From an uncultured Cellvibrio sp. (GTDB lineage Bacteria; Pseudomonadota; Gammaproteobacteria; Pseudomonadales; Cellvibrionaceae), in the NCBI GenBank assembly GCA_946481095.1, contig CAMLML010000071.1, forward strand, positions 1 through 24,299: a stretch of DNA of 24,299 nt, in the 5' to 3' direction. Within the stretch, counting starts at the first letter, position 1; each line of letters opens with the position of its first letter. Below, one piece after another: positions 1-8,416 of this stretch. The notes beneath the pieces were generated by a model. It searched no databases, was not told the DNA's origin, and saw nothing but the letters and a program-made list of their open reading frames with translations. The translations under genes and the position numbers were made by a program.

Positions 1-75
1 GCGAAGCGACTTCCAACATTTGATTCCGAATCGAAATAATTTGTCGGAAGTCGCTGCGCTCTTCCAACCTACGCC
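1..75. repeat. Inverted pair of REP-like palindromes (REPIN/BIME-like), left copy cut by the window edge
   Basis: Read on the minus strand from 72, a GTAG tetranucleotide is followed by GTTGGAAG and, after a short loop, CTTCCGAC, an 8-bp stem with one G-T pair ending near 43. A second copy in the opposite orientation occupies 1-18 on the plus strand, where the end of its hairpin is visible. Bases 1-14 and 46-59 are inverted copies with one mismatch. A 5' GTAG next to an imperfect hairpin, in opposed pairs, is the known layout of REP elements mobilised by RAYT (TnpA-REP) transposases. No RAYT gene is present here. The element sits just beyond the 3' end of oxyR, a usual extragenic place for REPs. 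Confidence 0.6.
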
Positions 76-86
76 ACAAAAATAAA

Positions 87-995
87 TTATTTTTGACGCG
101 ATTGTTGAATGGCTTTTCGCAAAGCGTCAATTGCTTTATGCCGTGGAAAACTGGCACGCCATGCCAGCGCAATAGTTCTGCTGGGCGCAGGATCTTCAAA
201 TGGTCGTGTGACTAAAATGTCTTGTGTGTATAAAGAACTTTCGGCGGCAGACAAGGGCAAAATGGTGATGCCCAGTCCCGACGCCACCATATGTCGTAAT
301 GTCTCTAACGAGCTGCCTTCGGCAACGGTTTTAATTTGGCTGGATTCATCATTGTGTGGTTGTAAATTCGGGCAGGTCGTCAGTACCTGATCGCGGAAAC
401 AATGTCCTTCACCCAGCAACAACATTTTTTGGTCGCTCAGTTCAGATGCTTGCACTTTTTTTTGTGTTGCCAGTGGATGATTTTTTGGCATAAGTACAAC
501 AAAAGGCTCTTCAAATAATGTTTGCGTGACAACATCGGGTTCAGAAAAGGGCAAGGCGATAATAATCACGTCCAACTCGCCGTTGCGTAATTTTTTTCGT
601 AAATTGTGGGTGTAGCCCTCTTCAACATAGAGCGGCATACGTTGCGCCAATTGTTGCAAGTGAGGAATAAATTTGGGCAGAAGATAAGGGCCTACAGTAA
701 ATATGGCGCCTACAGAAAGCGGGCTGCTGAGTTGGTCTTTGCCGGCATCTGCCAAATCTTTTATCGCTGCAGTTTGTTCCAGTACCAAATTGGCCTGCGC
801 AATAATTTGTTCACCAAGCGGTGTAGGCTGTACGCGTGATTTGGTGCGTTCGAACAGGGCAACACCCAATTCATCTTCCAGTTTTTTAACAGCAATGCTC
901 AGTGTAGGTTGACTGACATAACAGCGATCAGCAGCCCTGCCAAAGTGTTGTTCTTGTGCCAGGGTGACTATGTAGCGCAATTCGGTCAGTGTCAT
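87..995 (-). CDS. oxyR: OxyR, LysR-family hydrogen peroxide sensor and transcription regulator
   Basis: This 302-residue LysR-type regulator starts with a winged helix-turn-helix (residues 1-60, including FGRAADRCYVSQPTLS), followed by the substrate-binding-like sensor domain. The decisive feature is GHCFRDQVLTTC, which places cysteines at residues 199 and 208, exactly the E. coli OxyR numbering of the pair that forms the peroxide-induced disulfide. In the family, the oxidised tetramer activates catalase, alkyl hydroperoxide reductase and related genes. The ATG at 993-995 is preceded by AGG about nine bases upstream. A candidate OxyR operator lies 31 to 45 bases upstream of this ATG, suggesting autoregulation. 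The length is normal. No clear terminator is seen downstream, only the REP pair. Confidence 0.95.
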   Translation of the reverse strand: MTLTELRYIVTLAQEQHFGRAADRCYVSQPTLSIAVKKLEDELGVALFERTKSRVQPTPLGEQIIAQANLVLEQTAAIKDLADAGKDQLSSPLSVGAIFTVGPYLLPKFIPHLQQLAQRMPLYVEEGYTHNLRKKLRNGELDVIIIALPFSEPDVVTQTLFEEPFVVLMPKNHPLATQKKVQASELSDQKMLLLGEGHCFRDQVLTTCPNLQPHNDESSQIKTVAEGSSLETLRHMVASGLGITILPLSAAESSLYTQDILVTRPFEDPAPSRTIALAWRASFPRHKAIDALRKAIQQSRQK

Positions 996-1015
996 AATGC
1001 ATTACCTATGATTTC

Positions 1016-1040
1016 ATATTAATAAATAGCTTAGCGCTAT
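1016..1040 (-). promoter_or_regulatory. Candidate OxyR operator (1026-1040) and oxyR -10 element (1016-1021)
   Basis: Bases 1026-1040 read ATAG, seven bases, CTAT, an exact copy of one OxyR dimer half of the known ATAG-N7-CTAT-N7-ATAG-N7-CTAT motif. The second half at N7 spacing on either side is poorly matched. On the minus strand a TAATAT at 1021-1016 could be the oxyR -10, placing the dyad over the -35/spacer region, as expected for autorepression. The same site could also affect the divergent SDR gene. Motif match is seen; function is inferred. Confidence 0.5.
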
Positions 1041-1061
1041 TAGAATAGGAAGAATAAGCAA

Positions 1062-1919
1062 ATGTTTCAAACTGCTCAAGAAAAATTACTCATATTAGGT
1101 TGCGGTGATATTGGTATGCGATTGGCGAATGAATTGCCTGTTGATACTTACTTAATTGTGGGTGTGCGTCGTAGCAGTATGCCGCCACATGAGTTACCTC
1201 ATTTCAGATGGATGAATGCCGATCTCAATAATGTTTCTTTAATGAATCGTCTTCTCTCTGAAACAATCCCGGATGTGATCCTGATCAGCATGACACCGGA
1301 TGAGCGTAGTGATGAAGGCTATAGAAAAGCTTATGTACAAATCACCAGGATATTGCTTGAAAATTTGCGATTGTTAAATCAAAAGCCACGGTTGATTTTG
1401 TTTGTATCCAGTACCAGCGTGTATGCGCAAGATGATGGTTCATGGGTGGATGAAAACTCCATCACTGAACCAGATAGCTTTTCAGGAAAGCGGTTGCTGG
1501 AAGCGGAAAACAGTTTGCGTAATTCGGGCTTGCCTGTGTGTATTGTCAGATTCAGTGGTATTTATGGACCTGGCCGTGAACGATTAATCAATCAAGTCAA
1601 AAGCGGAAAAATTTCCTCTTCAATGGGATTTACCAATCGTTTACACGCTGATGATTGCGCTCGTGTATTGGCGCATCTCATTGAAAAACAAAAAATACAA
1701 TCGATAGAAAATTTATATCTCGCCAGTGATGACACACCTGTCCCTATGAACGAAATTCAAATCTGGATTGCGCAACAATTGGGAATTGAAAATACTGCGA
1801 CAAGCGACGAGAAATCAGAACGCAGCAATAAAAAAATATGCAATCAGCGTTTGAAAAAAACCGGTTTTGAATTTTTGTATCCGGGGTATAAAGAGGGGTA
1901 TGTAACTCTTTTCAAATAA
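1062..1919 (+). CDS. NAD(P)-dependent epimerase/dehydratase-like protein, atypical SDR of the YeeZ type
   Basis: The 285-residue product opens with a Rossmann nucleotide-binding loop, GCGDIG at residues 13-18, within LLILGCGDIGMRLA. Further family marks are SSTSVY at 116-121 and FSGIYGPGRERL near 164-175. The usual SDR YxxxK catalytic pair is not evident; SGKRLLEAE at 141-149 occupies the region, as in atypical SDRs related to E. coli YeeZ, whose substrate is unknown to me. The ATG at 1062 has AGGAAG nine bases upstream. The gene is divergent from oxyR with only 66 bases between, so it may share the OxyR operator, but a redox role is only a guess. It ends directly at a hairpin terminator. Confidence 0.8.
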   Translation: MFQTAQEKLLILGCGDIGMRLANELPVDTYLIVGVRRSSMPPHELPHFRWMNADLNNVSLMNRLLSETIPDVILISMTPDERSDEGYRKAYVQITRILLENLRLLNQKPRLILFVSSTSVYAQDDGSWVDENSITEPDSFSGKRLLEAENSLRNSGLPVCIVRFSGIYGPGRERLINQVKSGKISSSMGFTNRLHADDCARVLAHLIEKQKIQSIENLYLASDDTPVPMNEIQIWIAQQLGIENTATSDEKSERSNKKICNQRLKKTGFEFLYPGYKEGYVTLFK

Positions 1920-1948
1920 AACCCCGGCTCAATTGAGCCAGGGTTTTT
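1918..1948. terminator. Bidirectional rho-independent terminator between the SDR gene and the Ig-like lipoprotein gene
   Basis: AACCC-C-GGCTC pairs with GAGCC-A-GGGTT around an AATT loop, followed by a T run on the plus strand; on the minus strand it is followed by TTTTATTT. It lies between the two convergent stop codons (1919 and 1954), so it can serve both. Confidence 0.85.
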
Positions 1949-1953
1949 GAGGT

Positions 1954-3693
1954 CTAGTTGCTACTTATGGTCGTGGCAGCAGTTGATGTAGTGATGCCAC
2001 CAGCAGTGACGTTGATGTAAAAGCTTCCAGTTGTTGGTTCAGATGCATGCCCTTTGACTGTCACTGTAAATGACACAGGGTCTATTGTTGTTGCAACGAC
2101 GCCGGAGGTCGGGAAGTTATGAGTGACAGTACCATTGGTATCTGAAGTAATGGTAATTTTGGTGCCCGCAGGCATAGAGTTACCCAAACTGTCAGCTAAA
2201 GTGATGGTATATGGCTTTGATTCCCCTGCTCCAACAATCACATTACTTGGTTGACCCGGGAGCATGCCCCCTATCAACTGAGGATAAATGCTCGACATAA
2301 CAATAGTGGCATCATCGCGTATGGTTACGCCGGTTTTTGTACAGCCAGCCCCTTCTGTTTTACAAAGAACACCATTGTAAATTCCGTTATTTGTATCAAA
2401 GGCGGAGTTATTGTTGTAGTCAACAAACTCATCGTCATTGTCGCGTTGGTTGTTACTATTTTTGTCGAGATAAGCTTCAACCAGATCGTCACAAGTGGTC
2501 GGCACGTTGTAGGTGCAATTACCTGTGTTTCTGAATATATCCACACCTGAATCGTAGTAGCCATTACCATTCACATCGGTAAAGCTTTCATTTCCTTCTG
2601 TGGTTGCCCGGATTTTCACTCGGCCATTTGATGGACGAAACTCCTGGCTACGCCATTTAACACTGCATGAGCCCCCTTCAGTTTTGCAGTTGGAGTCGAT
2701 TGCGCCGCCACTTGCGGTGAAATAAACAGCTGTATTATCCGGAACGAAGTTATTGAATGCATCGGCAAGCAGTATTGTAACGTCAATCTCAACGCCATCA
2801 GTTTCCCATGAGGCAGGGTTGTAAGTGCTTACTGACAACGAAATACTGTTTTGATCAGGAATTCCAGTTGATACAACAAGATCGTTTGATTGGGTTGAAA
2901 CTGTAAAACCTCTGGCTGTTGCGGTGACATTCACATTGGTTGGGATAGATCCCGACTGCACAGTGGCTGAAACCTCACCTTTGGAATCTGTTACACCAGA
3001 TGCGCTCGCCAGAGCGAGGCCACCAGCGGTTGAGTTCAATGAGAAGTCAACGGTTGTGTTTTTCACCGGGCTTCCGGTTGAGCCTGTCACGCGAAAAGTG
3101 ACTGTAGATGTTTCTTTGCCGCCGGTTCCTTTTAGGCTAATTGTGGCGGGCACAACACTGATGGTTTCGATAGCAGTGACTGTGTCTTGCGCCACATCTA
3201 TCGTAGCCGTAGCTGTTTTTGAAACTCCACTTATAGCTACAGAAGCTGTAACTAAATCATCGCCAACACAACCGTTTGCCTGATAGGTTATGACGGCTTC
3301 TCCTTCGGTGGATGATGCCTTATTTGTGATAGATGATCCGGATTTGAATATGGCATCCCCGGTGGCGTAACAAGGAGAATTAAATGTAACGGTAAGGGAG
3401 TTGCTTGCCAGAGTGTTGTCTGATGTCACAAGGTTGACTGTTAATTCTGTTGTTCCGCCGGCAGACAGGGTGGTGGTGCCTATGCCCACATTGATCACAC
3501 CTTCACTGAATCCTGTTCCGGAGCCTGAACCTATTTTGGCTGCGGTAGTTGCTGCCGCGGTGCTGGAGCTTGTAGTTGTGTTGCCATTAGAGCTGGATGT
3601 ACCAGTGTCGGTAGTGGGCTTATCGCCACCACAAGCAGTCAAAAAACACACTAATGAAAGCATTGTGGTCTGAATAAAATATGATGTACGCAT
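1954..3693 (-). CDS. Outer-membrane lipoprotein with several bacterial Ig-like (Big_1 type) domains and calcium-loop-like motifs
   Basis: The 579-residue product has a lipoprotein signal with lipobox LTAC (Cys21), followed by GGD, which lacks the Asp +2 inner-membrane retention signal. A Ser/Thr-rich linker spans residues 25-60. Beta-rich Ig-like repeats follow at about 65-165, 175-275 and 283-365; the second (SVVPATISLKGTGGKETST onward, with SGVTDSKGEVSATV) looks like an invasin/intimin Big_1 domain. An insertion at about 370-440 carries three loops of the form DxNxNxxxD, starting at D373, D410 and D425, resembling EF-hand or dockerin calcium loops. A last Ig-like domain covers about 458-575. 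The ATG is preceded by AGGA at good spacing. A surface-exposed stalk or adhesin-like role is inferred; partner and ligand are unknown. Confidence 0.75.
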   Translation of the reverse strand: MRTSYFIQTTMLSLVCFLTACGGDKPTTDTGTSSSNGNTTTSSSTAAATTAAKIGSGSGTGFSEGVINVGIGTTTLSAGGTTELTVNLVTSDNTLASNSLTVTFNSPCYATGDAIFKSGSSITNKASSTEGEAVITYQANGCVGDDLVTASVAISGVSKTATATIDVAQDTVTAIETISVVPATISLKGTGGKETSTVTFRVTGSTGSPVKNTTVDFSLNSTAGGLALASASGVTDSKGEVSATVQSGSIPTNVNVTATARGFTVSTQSNDLVVSTGIPDQNSISLSVSTYNPASWETDGVEIDVTILLADAFNNFVPDNTAVYFTASGGAIDSNCKTEGGSCSVKWRSQEFRPSNGRVKIRATTEGNESFTDVNGNGYYDSGVDIFRNTGNCTYNVPTTCDDLVEAYLDKNSNNQRDNDDEFVDYNNNSAFDTNNGIYNGVLCKTEGAGCTKTGVTIRDDATIVMSSIYPQLIGGMLPGQPSNVIVGAGESKPYTITLADSLGNSMPAGTKITITSDTNGTVTHNFPTSGVVATTIDPVSFTVTVKGHASEPTTGSFYINVTAGGITTSTAATTISSN

Positions 3694-3881
3694 GATTCGT
3701 CCTGGGTTGAAACACCAATGACCGGTGTTGATTAGTCAAGTGAGAAGTGGCTCTCAATCAGAGTGCCAATTCAATCGCTAAGGTTAGTCTATCTATTTGA
3801 CTGCTTCAACTTAAACGGAAGGCGTTTTTTGGGTCGTAGCTGTTTATAATCGCTGCCTTTTCATCGGCGAGTAAAAACACC
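3694..3881. promoter_or_regulatory. Divergent promoter region between the Ig-like lipoprotein gene and rlmI
   Basis: AACACC (3711-3716) and GGTGTT (3724-3729) form a 6-bp dyad just upstream of the lipoprotein start. A perfect TATAAT is at 3845-3850, 32 bases upstream of the rlmI ATG, but no good -35 lies 16 to 18 bases before it. I see no gene here. Confidence 0.35.
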
Positions 3882-5072
3882 ATGTCACTACCCCAATTGA
3901 TTTTAAAATCCCAAGCTGATCGCCGTTTGAAAATGGGGCATTTGTGGATCTACAGTAATGAAGTCGATACCGACAAATCACCCTTGAAAAACTTCACCAT
4001 GGGTCAGCAGGCATTGGTCACCAGTCATAGTGGCAAACCTTTGGCGATTGCCTTGGTGAATCCAAATGGTTTGATTTGCGCACGTGTTATTAATCGTGAT
4101 GTTGCGCATCCGTTAAACAAATCTTTATTGGTGCACCGCATCAAACAATCCTTATCTCTGCGTGAGATGGTGTTTGAGCATCCCTGTTATCGATTGATTT
4201 ATGGCGATTCGGATTTGCTTCCCGGATTGGTGGTGGATCGTTTTGGTGATTATTTGGTGGTGCAAATTGCCAGTGCTGGAATGGAATTGGTAAAAGATGA
4301 AATCATTGAAGCCTTGGTGCAAGTGATCAAACCCAAAGGTATTTTATTGAATAATGATCACAGTGCGCGTGTGTTGGAGAATTTGCCGGAATATACCGAA
4401 GTTGCGTTTGGTGAAGTGCCCGAGTGGGTCGAATTAATTGAAAACAACACACGATTTCTCGCACCGATTCACGGCGGACAAAAAACCGGTTGGTTTTACG
4501 ATCATCGAATCAATCGTGCACAGTTGCAACACTATGTAAAAGGCAAGCGTGTTCTCGATGTGTTTTCTTACATTGGTGGTTGGGGAATTCAGGCTGCTGC
4601 TGCGGGCGCAGCAGAAGTGATTTGTGTCGATGCTTCCGAATCTGCGCTCGAAGGTGTTGCGCGTAATGCGGAATTAAATCATCTGGAAAACGTTAGTGGA
4701 ATTCAGGGTAAAGCTATCGATGTATTAAAACATTTAATCGCTGAAGACGAACGTTTTGATGTGATTGTGTTAGATCCCCCTGCGTTTATTAAACGCAAAA
4801 AAGATCAAAAAGCCGGTGAAGCTGCCTATCGTCATATTAATGAATTGGCCATGCGTTTGTTAGGGCGTGATGGAATTTTGGTGTCGGCGTCTTGCTCAAT
4901 GCATTTGGCAAAAGATACCTTGTTGGAAATTGTGCGCGCCTCTGGGCGACACCTCGATCGACAAGTGCAAATTCTTGGTCAGGGTGGACAAGGGCCGGAT
5001 CACCCGGTGCATCCGGCTATTCCTGAAACGGATTATTTGAAAGCAGTATTTGCGCGAATTTATTTGGCTTGA
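3882..5072 (+). CDS. rlmI: RlmI-type 23S rRNA (cytosine-C5) methyltransferase
   Basis: The 396-residue product has the RlmI architecture: an N-terminal PUA-like RNA-binding domain (residues 1-75, with KMGHLWIYSNEV), a central domain (YRLIYGDSDLLPGLVVDRFG at 103-122), then a class I SAM methyltransferase domain. The SAM loop is DVFSYIGGWG (226-235), the acidic ribose-binding residue lies in VICVDAS (246-252), the motif IV region is LDPPAF (297-302), and the candidate catalytic Cys338 lies in SASCSM. In E. coli the enzyme makes m5C1962 in 23S rRNA; the same target is inferred here. The ATG at 3882 has only a weak ribosome site (GGCGAG). It converges with cti; the 66-base gap shows no clear hairpin. 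Confidence 0.85.
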   Translation: MSLPQLILKSQADRRLKMGHLWIYSNEVDTDKSPLKNFTMGQQALVTSHSGKPLAIALVNPNGLICARVINRDVAHPLNKSLLVHRIKQSLSLREMVFEHPCYRLIYGDSDLLPGLVVDRFGDYLVVQIASAGMELVKDEIIEALVQVIKPKGILLNNDHSARVLENLPEYTEVAFGEVPEWVELIENNTRFLAPIHGGQKTGWFYDHRINRAQLQHYVKGKRVLDVFSYIGGWGIQAAAAGAAEVICVDASESALEGVARNAELNHLENVSGIQGKAIDVLKHLIAEDERFDVIVLDPPAFIKRKKDQKAGEAAYRHINELAMRLLGRDGILVSASCSMHLAKDTLLEIVRASGRHLDRQVQILGQGGQGPDHPVHPAIPETDYLKAVFARIYLA

Positions 5073-5138
5073 TTGGTTGCCGTTTTGTTCAATTCACCTT
5101 GTCCAATTTTTCTTCGAAATTAAGTTTTTATTCGTGCA

Positions 5139-7505
5139 TTAGCGATTTTCCAAGCGGTTGTAATCCAGAATGGCGGCATCCTCAGGTTCAGACAAATAAT
5201 AATCGTGATGAACCTGATCGCTGAATTCCCAAAAGCGGGGGTTGCTGCGGCGAATACCGTATCGGTCACGCAACAATTGATAATCTGCTTCGTTGGTTAT
5301 ATTGCTGACTTGCGTAACAAAATCAGCCAAATCTTTTTTGTTGACCTGCATAAAACTGTTGGGGTATGCGCCAATTATGCCGTGAGCAACAGTGAAATAA
5401 TCTTCATCGGGAATGCGTCGTTTTTCTTCGCCAAACAAATGTGAAATATTACTATAGGCGTTGTTATGAACCAGAGTGAATAAACCTGATCTGGGGATTC
5501 GAATAATGGTTGTTTGTGGAAAAAATTGAATGGATTTCCCTGATGCGTGGCGTAGTTTTTCAATCAGTTGATATTCATCTTTCGCCAATGATTTGTCAGT
5601 TATTTGATGAGGGGATTTACTGGCAGCACCCAGATGTTGACGAAGAGTTTCGTATAGTTCCAGTTTTGGGTTGTTGCTGCTGTAAGTAAAATTTTTATTG
5701 GGTTGCACATTTTCAAGGTAAATTTTTAGATAAGAGTTTAGTTCATCTTCTGCGTCGCGATACCAGAATGTTATTTCTTTTTCGGCCGCATCTTTCGGTA
5801 ATAGCCCAATAAAATTCATTTCGCCTTCAATGCGCAAAAAATCCATATACACACGACTGAGTAATTGATGGGTGACATTTCCGTACACATCAAATCCGCT
5901 GACCAACAAATAATAAATGCGCTCCAATAATGGATATCCAATAACCCATGCAGTTTTGGGTGGATTACCGATCATTCCCTGATAAACACTGGCACTATCA
6001 CTATGGCGAAATATGGTCAGTGCTGCGTTGGGATTAGTGCCATTGTCGCCGTTCCAAATAATATCTGTGCCTGCGTGTGCTTCTGTTTGTACCAGTGAAG
6101 ATACAAAAGCTGCTTTTGCGGCAAGATATTCTTTTTGTAATTCTGCATAGCGTTGCCAGTTGCTGATAGGTCTAAGGCTATTACCCACTTCGGCAGGTAA
6201 ATCCAGTTGTTTTAAATTGTCGATTAGAAATTTTTCATTTTCCGGTGAGTTTTGTGTTGCCGGATCAAAGAAAAATACCCAGAAATGATCCTGAATGACA
6301 TTCAGTGCAACCTGCCCCCGACACACCGGGCCTTTGATAAAATTCATGATGGTAAAACGGGCTTCGCTCAACATAAATCTATAGCGTGAATCAATGGGTA
6401 TCTGGGCAAAAGTAATAAACGGATTGGATGCAGTTTCGATTGCATAGGATGGCAAATAGGTGACTTGATAATTTGCATTAAAAAATAATTTTTTCCACTC
6501 AGCCATGCGTTTGTCATCAAGGCGATAAGGCATATGCGTTTTGGCAACTACACTGGCGGGGTCTCGCCATAAACGATAATAGACACGACTGGTTTGTGGA
6601 TCATCATAAGGGCGTAAGCTGATAATGCGATCAATAGCTTGTCCGGGTGCTGTGCGGGACCGAATCAGCCGATAATAATGTCTATGCTGACTGGATTTTT
6701 GTTTGTCATGATCAAAAAATAATTGCGCTAAAAATAAATGCTCATAAATATAGCGGCTCGCTAATTGTGATTTCAGATTGTCCTGATTGAGTAGTTTTTC
6801 CCACTGATCGATTGCTGATTTTTCTGCATCTGATACGACCTCTTCTTTTCCGTATATCGCACCTTGCGCCAACCAGTTAATTAAATTCTGGTGTTCCTTG
6901 CGCGATACTGCCGGTAATCCATAAGGCATTCCCCACAAAGGTTGTGATTTTTTATAGCTGGCAAATTTTTCAATCGATGGACAAACATGCGAGGCATTCA
7001 ATGAAAAATTGAAATGATCGGACAAGACGGCTTCATTGGGTAAAGGATGTTGTTGTTTTAGTAATAGCATTTGAGCCATAACACTGGCATCAATATTAGC
7101 GATACCATTATTGCGTCGCTCGTTCAGCACAGGAAAAAAACCTTTGTTACGCCATTCGCTTGTCGTTAATGCGTCTTCAAACATGCGTGTAGGGGCTACT
7201 CCCAAAAGGCGCGCGCCATCATAAATTTTTTCTGTGCTGGCTCCACGCAGTAATCCTTGATAAGAATCCAGTTTCAATTGGCATGGTGCGTCATAACAAC
7301 CGTGACAAACCGTACACCGTTGATCAAGTACGGGTTTTATATCCTGATAGGTAAGCTGGTTGGTTTTGCTGGCTGCGGGTTGAAATTCTTTGGGTAACGC
7401 CGGGCCGTAAATTCTGTCCCAATCTGTTAATAACGATACGCAGCCAATTAACAACAATAATGTTGCTGCCAAACTGATGCGTTGCATCCACAATTTAACA
7501 GGCAT
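5139..7505 (-). CDS. cti: Cti, periplasmic fatty acid cis/trans isomerase (haem c type)
   Basis: The 788-residue product is full length for Cti, the enzyme that converts cis-unsaturated acyl chains of membrane phospholipids to trans without a cofactor supply, stiffening the membrane under solvent or heat stress. An N-terminal hydrophobic segment (residues 9-21) exports it; CTVCH at 64-68 is the covalent haem c site, followed by the family's CYDAPC (70-75). LIGC at 19-22 also fits a lipobox, so this Cti may be lipid-anchored rather than soluble, which the sequence alone cannot settle. The ATG at 7503-7505 lies 29 bases downstream of the HAD phosphatase gene on the same strand, with a weak ribosome site, so the two are probably cotranscribed. 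Confidence 0.92.
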   Translation of the reverse strand: MPVKLWMQRISLAATLLLLIGCVSLLTDWDRIYGPALPKEFQPAASKTNQLTYQDIKPVLDQRCTVCHGCYDAPCQLKLDSYQGLLRGASTEKIYDGARLLGVAPTRMFEDALTTSEWRNKGFFPVLNERRNNGIANIDASVMAQMLLLKQQHPLPNEAVLSDHFNFSLNASHVCPSIEKFASYKKSQPLWGMPYGLPAVSRKEHQNLINWLAQGAIYGKEEVVSDAEKSAIDQWEKLLNQDNLKSQLASRYIYEHLFLAQLFFDHDKQKSSQHRHYYRLIRSRTAPGQAIDRIISLRPYDDPQTSRVYYRLWRDPASVVAKTHMPYRLDDKRMAEWKKLFFNANYQVTYLPSYAIETASNPFITFAQIPIDSRYRFMLSEARFTIMNFIKGPVCRGQVALNVIQDHFWVFFFDPATQNSPENEKFLIDNLKQLDLPAEVGNSLRPISNWQRYAELQKEYLAAKAAFVSSLVQTEAHAGTDIIWNGDNGTNPNAALTIFRHSDSASVYQGMIGNPPKTAWVIGYPLLERIYYLLVSGFDVYGNVTHQLLSRVYMDFLRIEGEMNFIGLLPKDAAEKEITFWYRDAEDELNSYLKIYLENVQPNKNFTYSSNNPKLELYETLRQHLGAASKSPHQITDKSLAKDEYQLIEKLRHASGKSIQFFPQTTIIRIPRSGLFTLVHNNAYSNISHLFGEEKRRIPDEDYFTVAHGIIGAYPNSFMQVNKKDLADFVTQVSNITNEADYQLLRDRYGIRRSNPRFWEFSDQVHHDYYLSEPEDAAILDYNRLENR

Positions 7506-7534
7506 GGTGTTATCTCTATGTAATCAAAAAATGT

Positions 7535-8188
7535 TCAGCGCAAGCTAATTATTTTCCAGCCTCGTTCAACCGCAATCGCATGTAATTTCGGATCGGGGTC
7601 TACCACTACCGGATTGGGAACTTGTTCCAATAATGGCAAATCATTAATTGAATCGCTGTAGAAGAATGCATCATTTAAATTGAATTTTTTTTCCTTTAAC
7701 CAATCATCCAGACGAATAACTTTTCCTTTTTGAAAAGTGGGAATACCAATAAATTTACCGGTATAACGACCATCAACAATTTCCGGATCAGTGGTGAGTA
7801 TGTCATCGACACCTAATGCGGTGGCTATGGGGCGAGTGACGAAACCATTGGTGGCGGTGATGATCAAGAGGTAATCGCCTTGTATGCGATGATCTATCAA
7901 CAATTGTTTTGCTTTATCCAGCATCATGGGTTGAATGTAATTCTGCATAAACTCCTGATGCAATTCAGCCAGTTTTTCCATGCTGTGATGTGTTAACGGG
8001 GTCAGGGAAAACTGCAGGTATTCGACAATATTGAGTGTTCCAGCTTTGTACTCTTCATAAAAACGGTCATTGGCACGGCGAAAGTTTTCGCCATCAACCA
8101 GTTTTTTTTCTACCAGAAATTGTCCCCAGGCGTGGTCGCTGTCACCAGCAATCAGGGTGTTATCCAAATCAAAAATGGCAAGGCGCAA
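7535..8188 (-). CDS. HAD-superfamily phosphatase, subfamily IB (SerB-like), TTG start
   Basis: The 217-residue product carries all four HAD motifs: FDLDNTL with nucleophile Asp7 and acid Asp9, Thr111 in IITATNG, a lysine at 154 or 156 in FQKGKVI, and YSDSINDLPLLE with Asp179 and Asp183. This is the subfamily IB set seen in phosphoserine- and histidinol-phosphate-type phosphatases; the substrate is not deducible. The start codon is TTG (8186-8188): motif I begins five residues later, AGGA lies seven bases upstream, and no ATG fits better. In Pseudomonas a similar HAD gene lies divergent from rppH-ptsP, as here. The cti gene follows 29 bases downstream, apparently in the same transcript. Confidence 0.82.
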   Translation of the reverse strand: MRLAIFDLDNTLIAGDSDHAWGQFLVEKKLVDGENFRRANDRFYEEYKAGTLNIVEYLQFSLTPLTHHSMEKLAELHQEFMQNYIQPMMLDKAKQLLIDHRIQGDYLLIITATNGFVTRPIATALGVDDILTTDPEIVDGRYTGKFIGIPTFQKGKVIRLDDWLKEKKFNLNDAFFYSDSINDLPLLEQVPNPVVVDPDPKLHAIAVERGWKIISLR

Positions 8189-8215
8189 GGTAATATCCTG
8201 TTAAATGAAATCAAG

Positions 8216-8246
8216 GCTGGCAGGATAACGGGCATAGACTGCCAGC
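8216..8246. promoter_or_regulatory. Inverted repeat in the HAD phosphatase/rppH divergent region, with a weak minus-strand promoter
   Basis: GCTGGCA (8216-8222) and TGCCAGC (8240-8246) are perfect 7-bp inverted copies 17 bases apart. On the minus strand TTGAGC, 17 bases, TATCCT overlaps this dyad and could be the promoter of the HAD phosphatase and cti genes, making the dyad a possible operator. Both promoter boxes match only four of six consensus bases. Confidence 0.3.
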
Positions 8247-8290
8247 TCAATCTTTCCCTGAATTTCCTGCATCACTCACAAGCTTCATGC

Positions 8291-8318
8291 TTGCCACCTT
8301 TTTCAAGCCTGATATAGT
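8291..8318 (+). promoter_or_regulatory. Sigma-70-like promoter for rppH-ptsP
   Basis: TTGCCA (8291-8296), a 16-base spacer and TATAGT (8313-8318) give a good match on both boxes. A transcript would start near 8325 and have a leader of about 90 bases before rppH. Confidence 0.55.
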
Positions 8319-8416
8319 GCAGAAAAACAGGTGTTTCACGGCTTGATAATTCAGGCGCTGAAATCAATATTGTTCCCGGGCAGCATTAATCAGCCTGGAA
8401 GAGTGGAATTTTAAAC

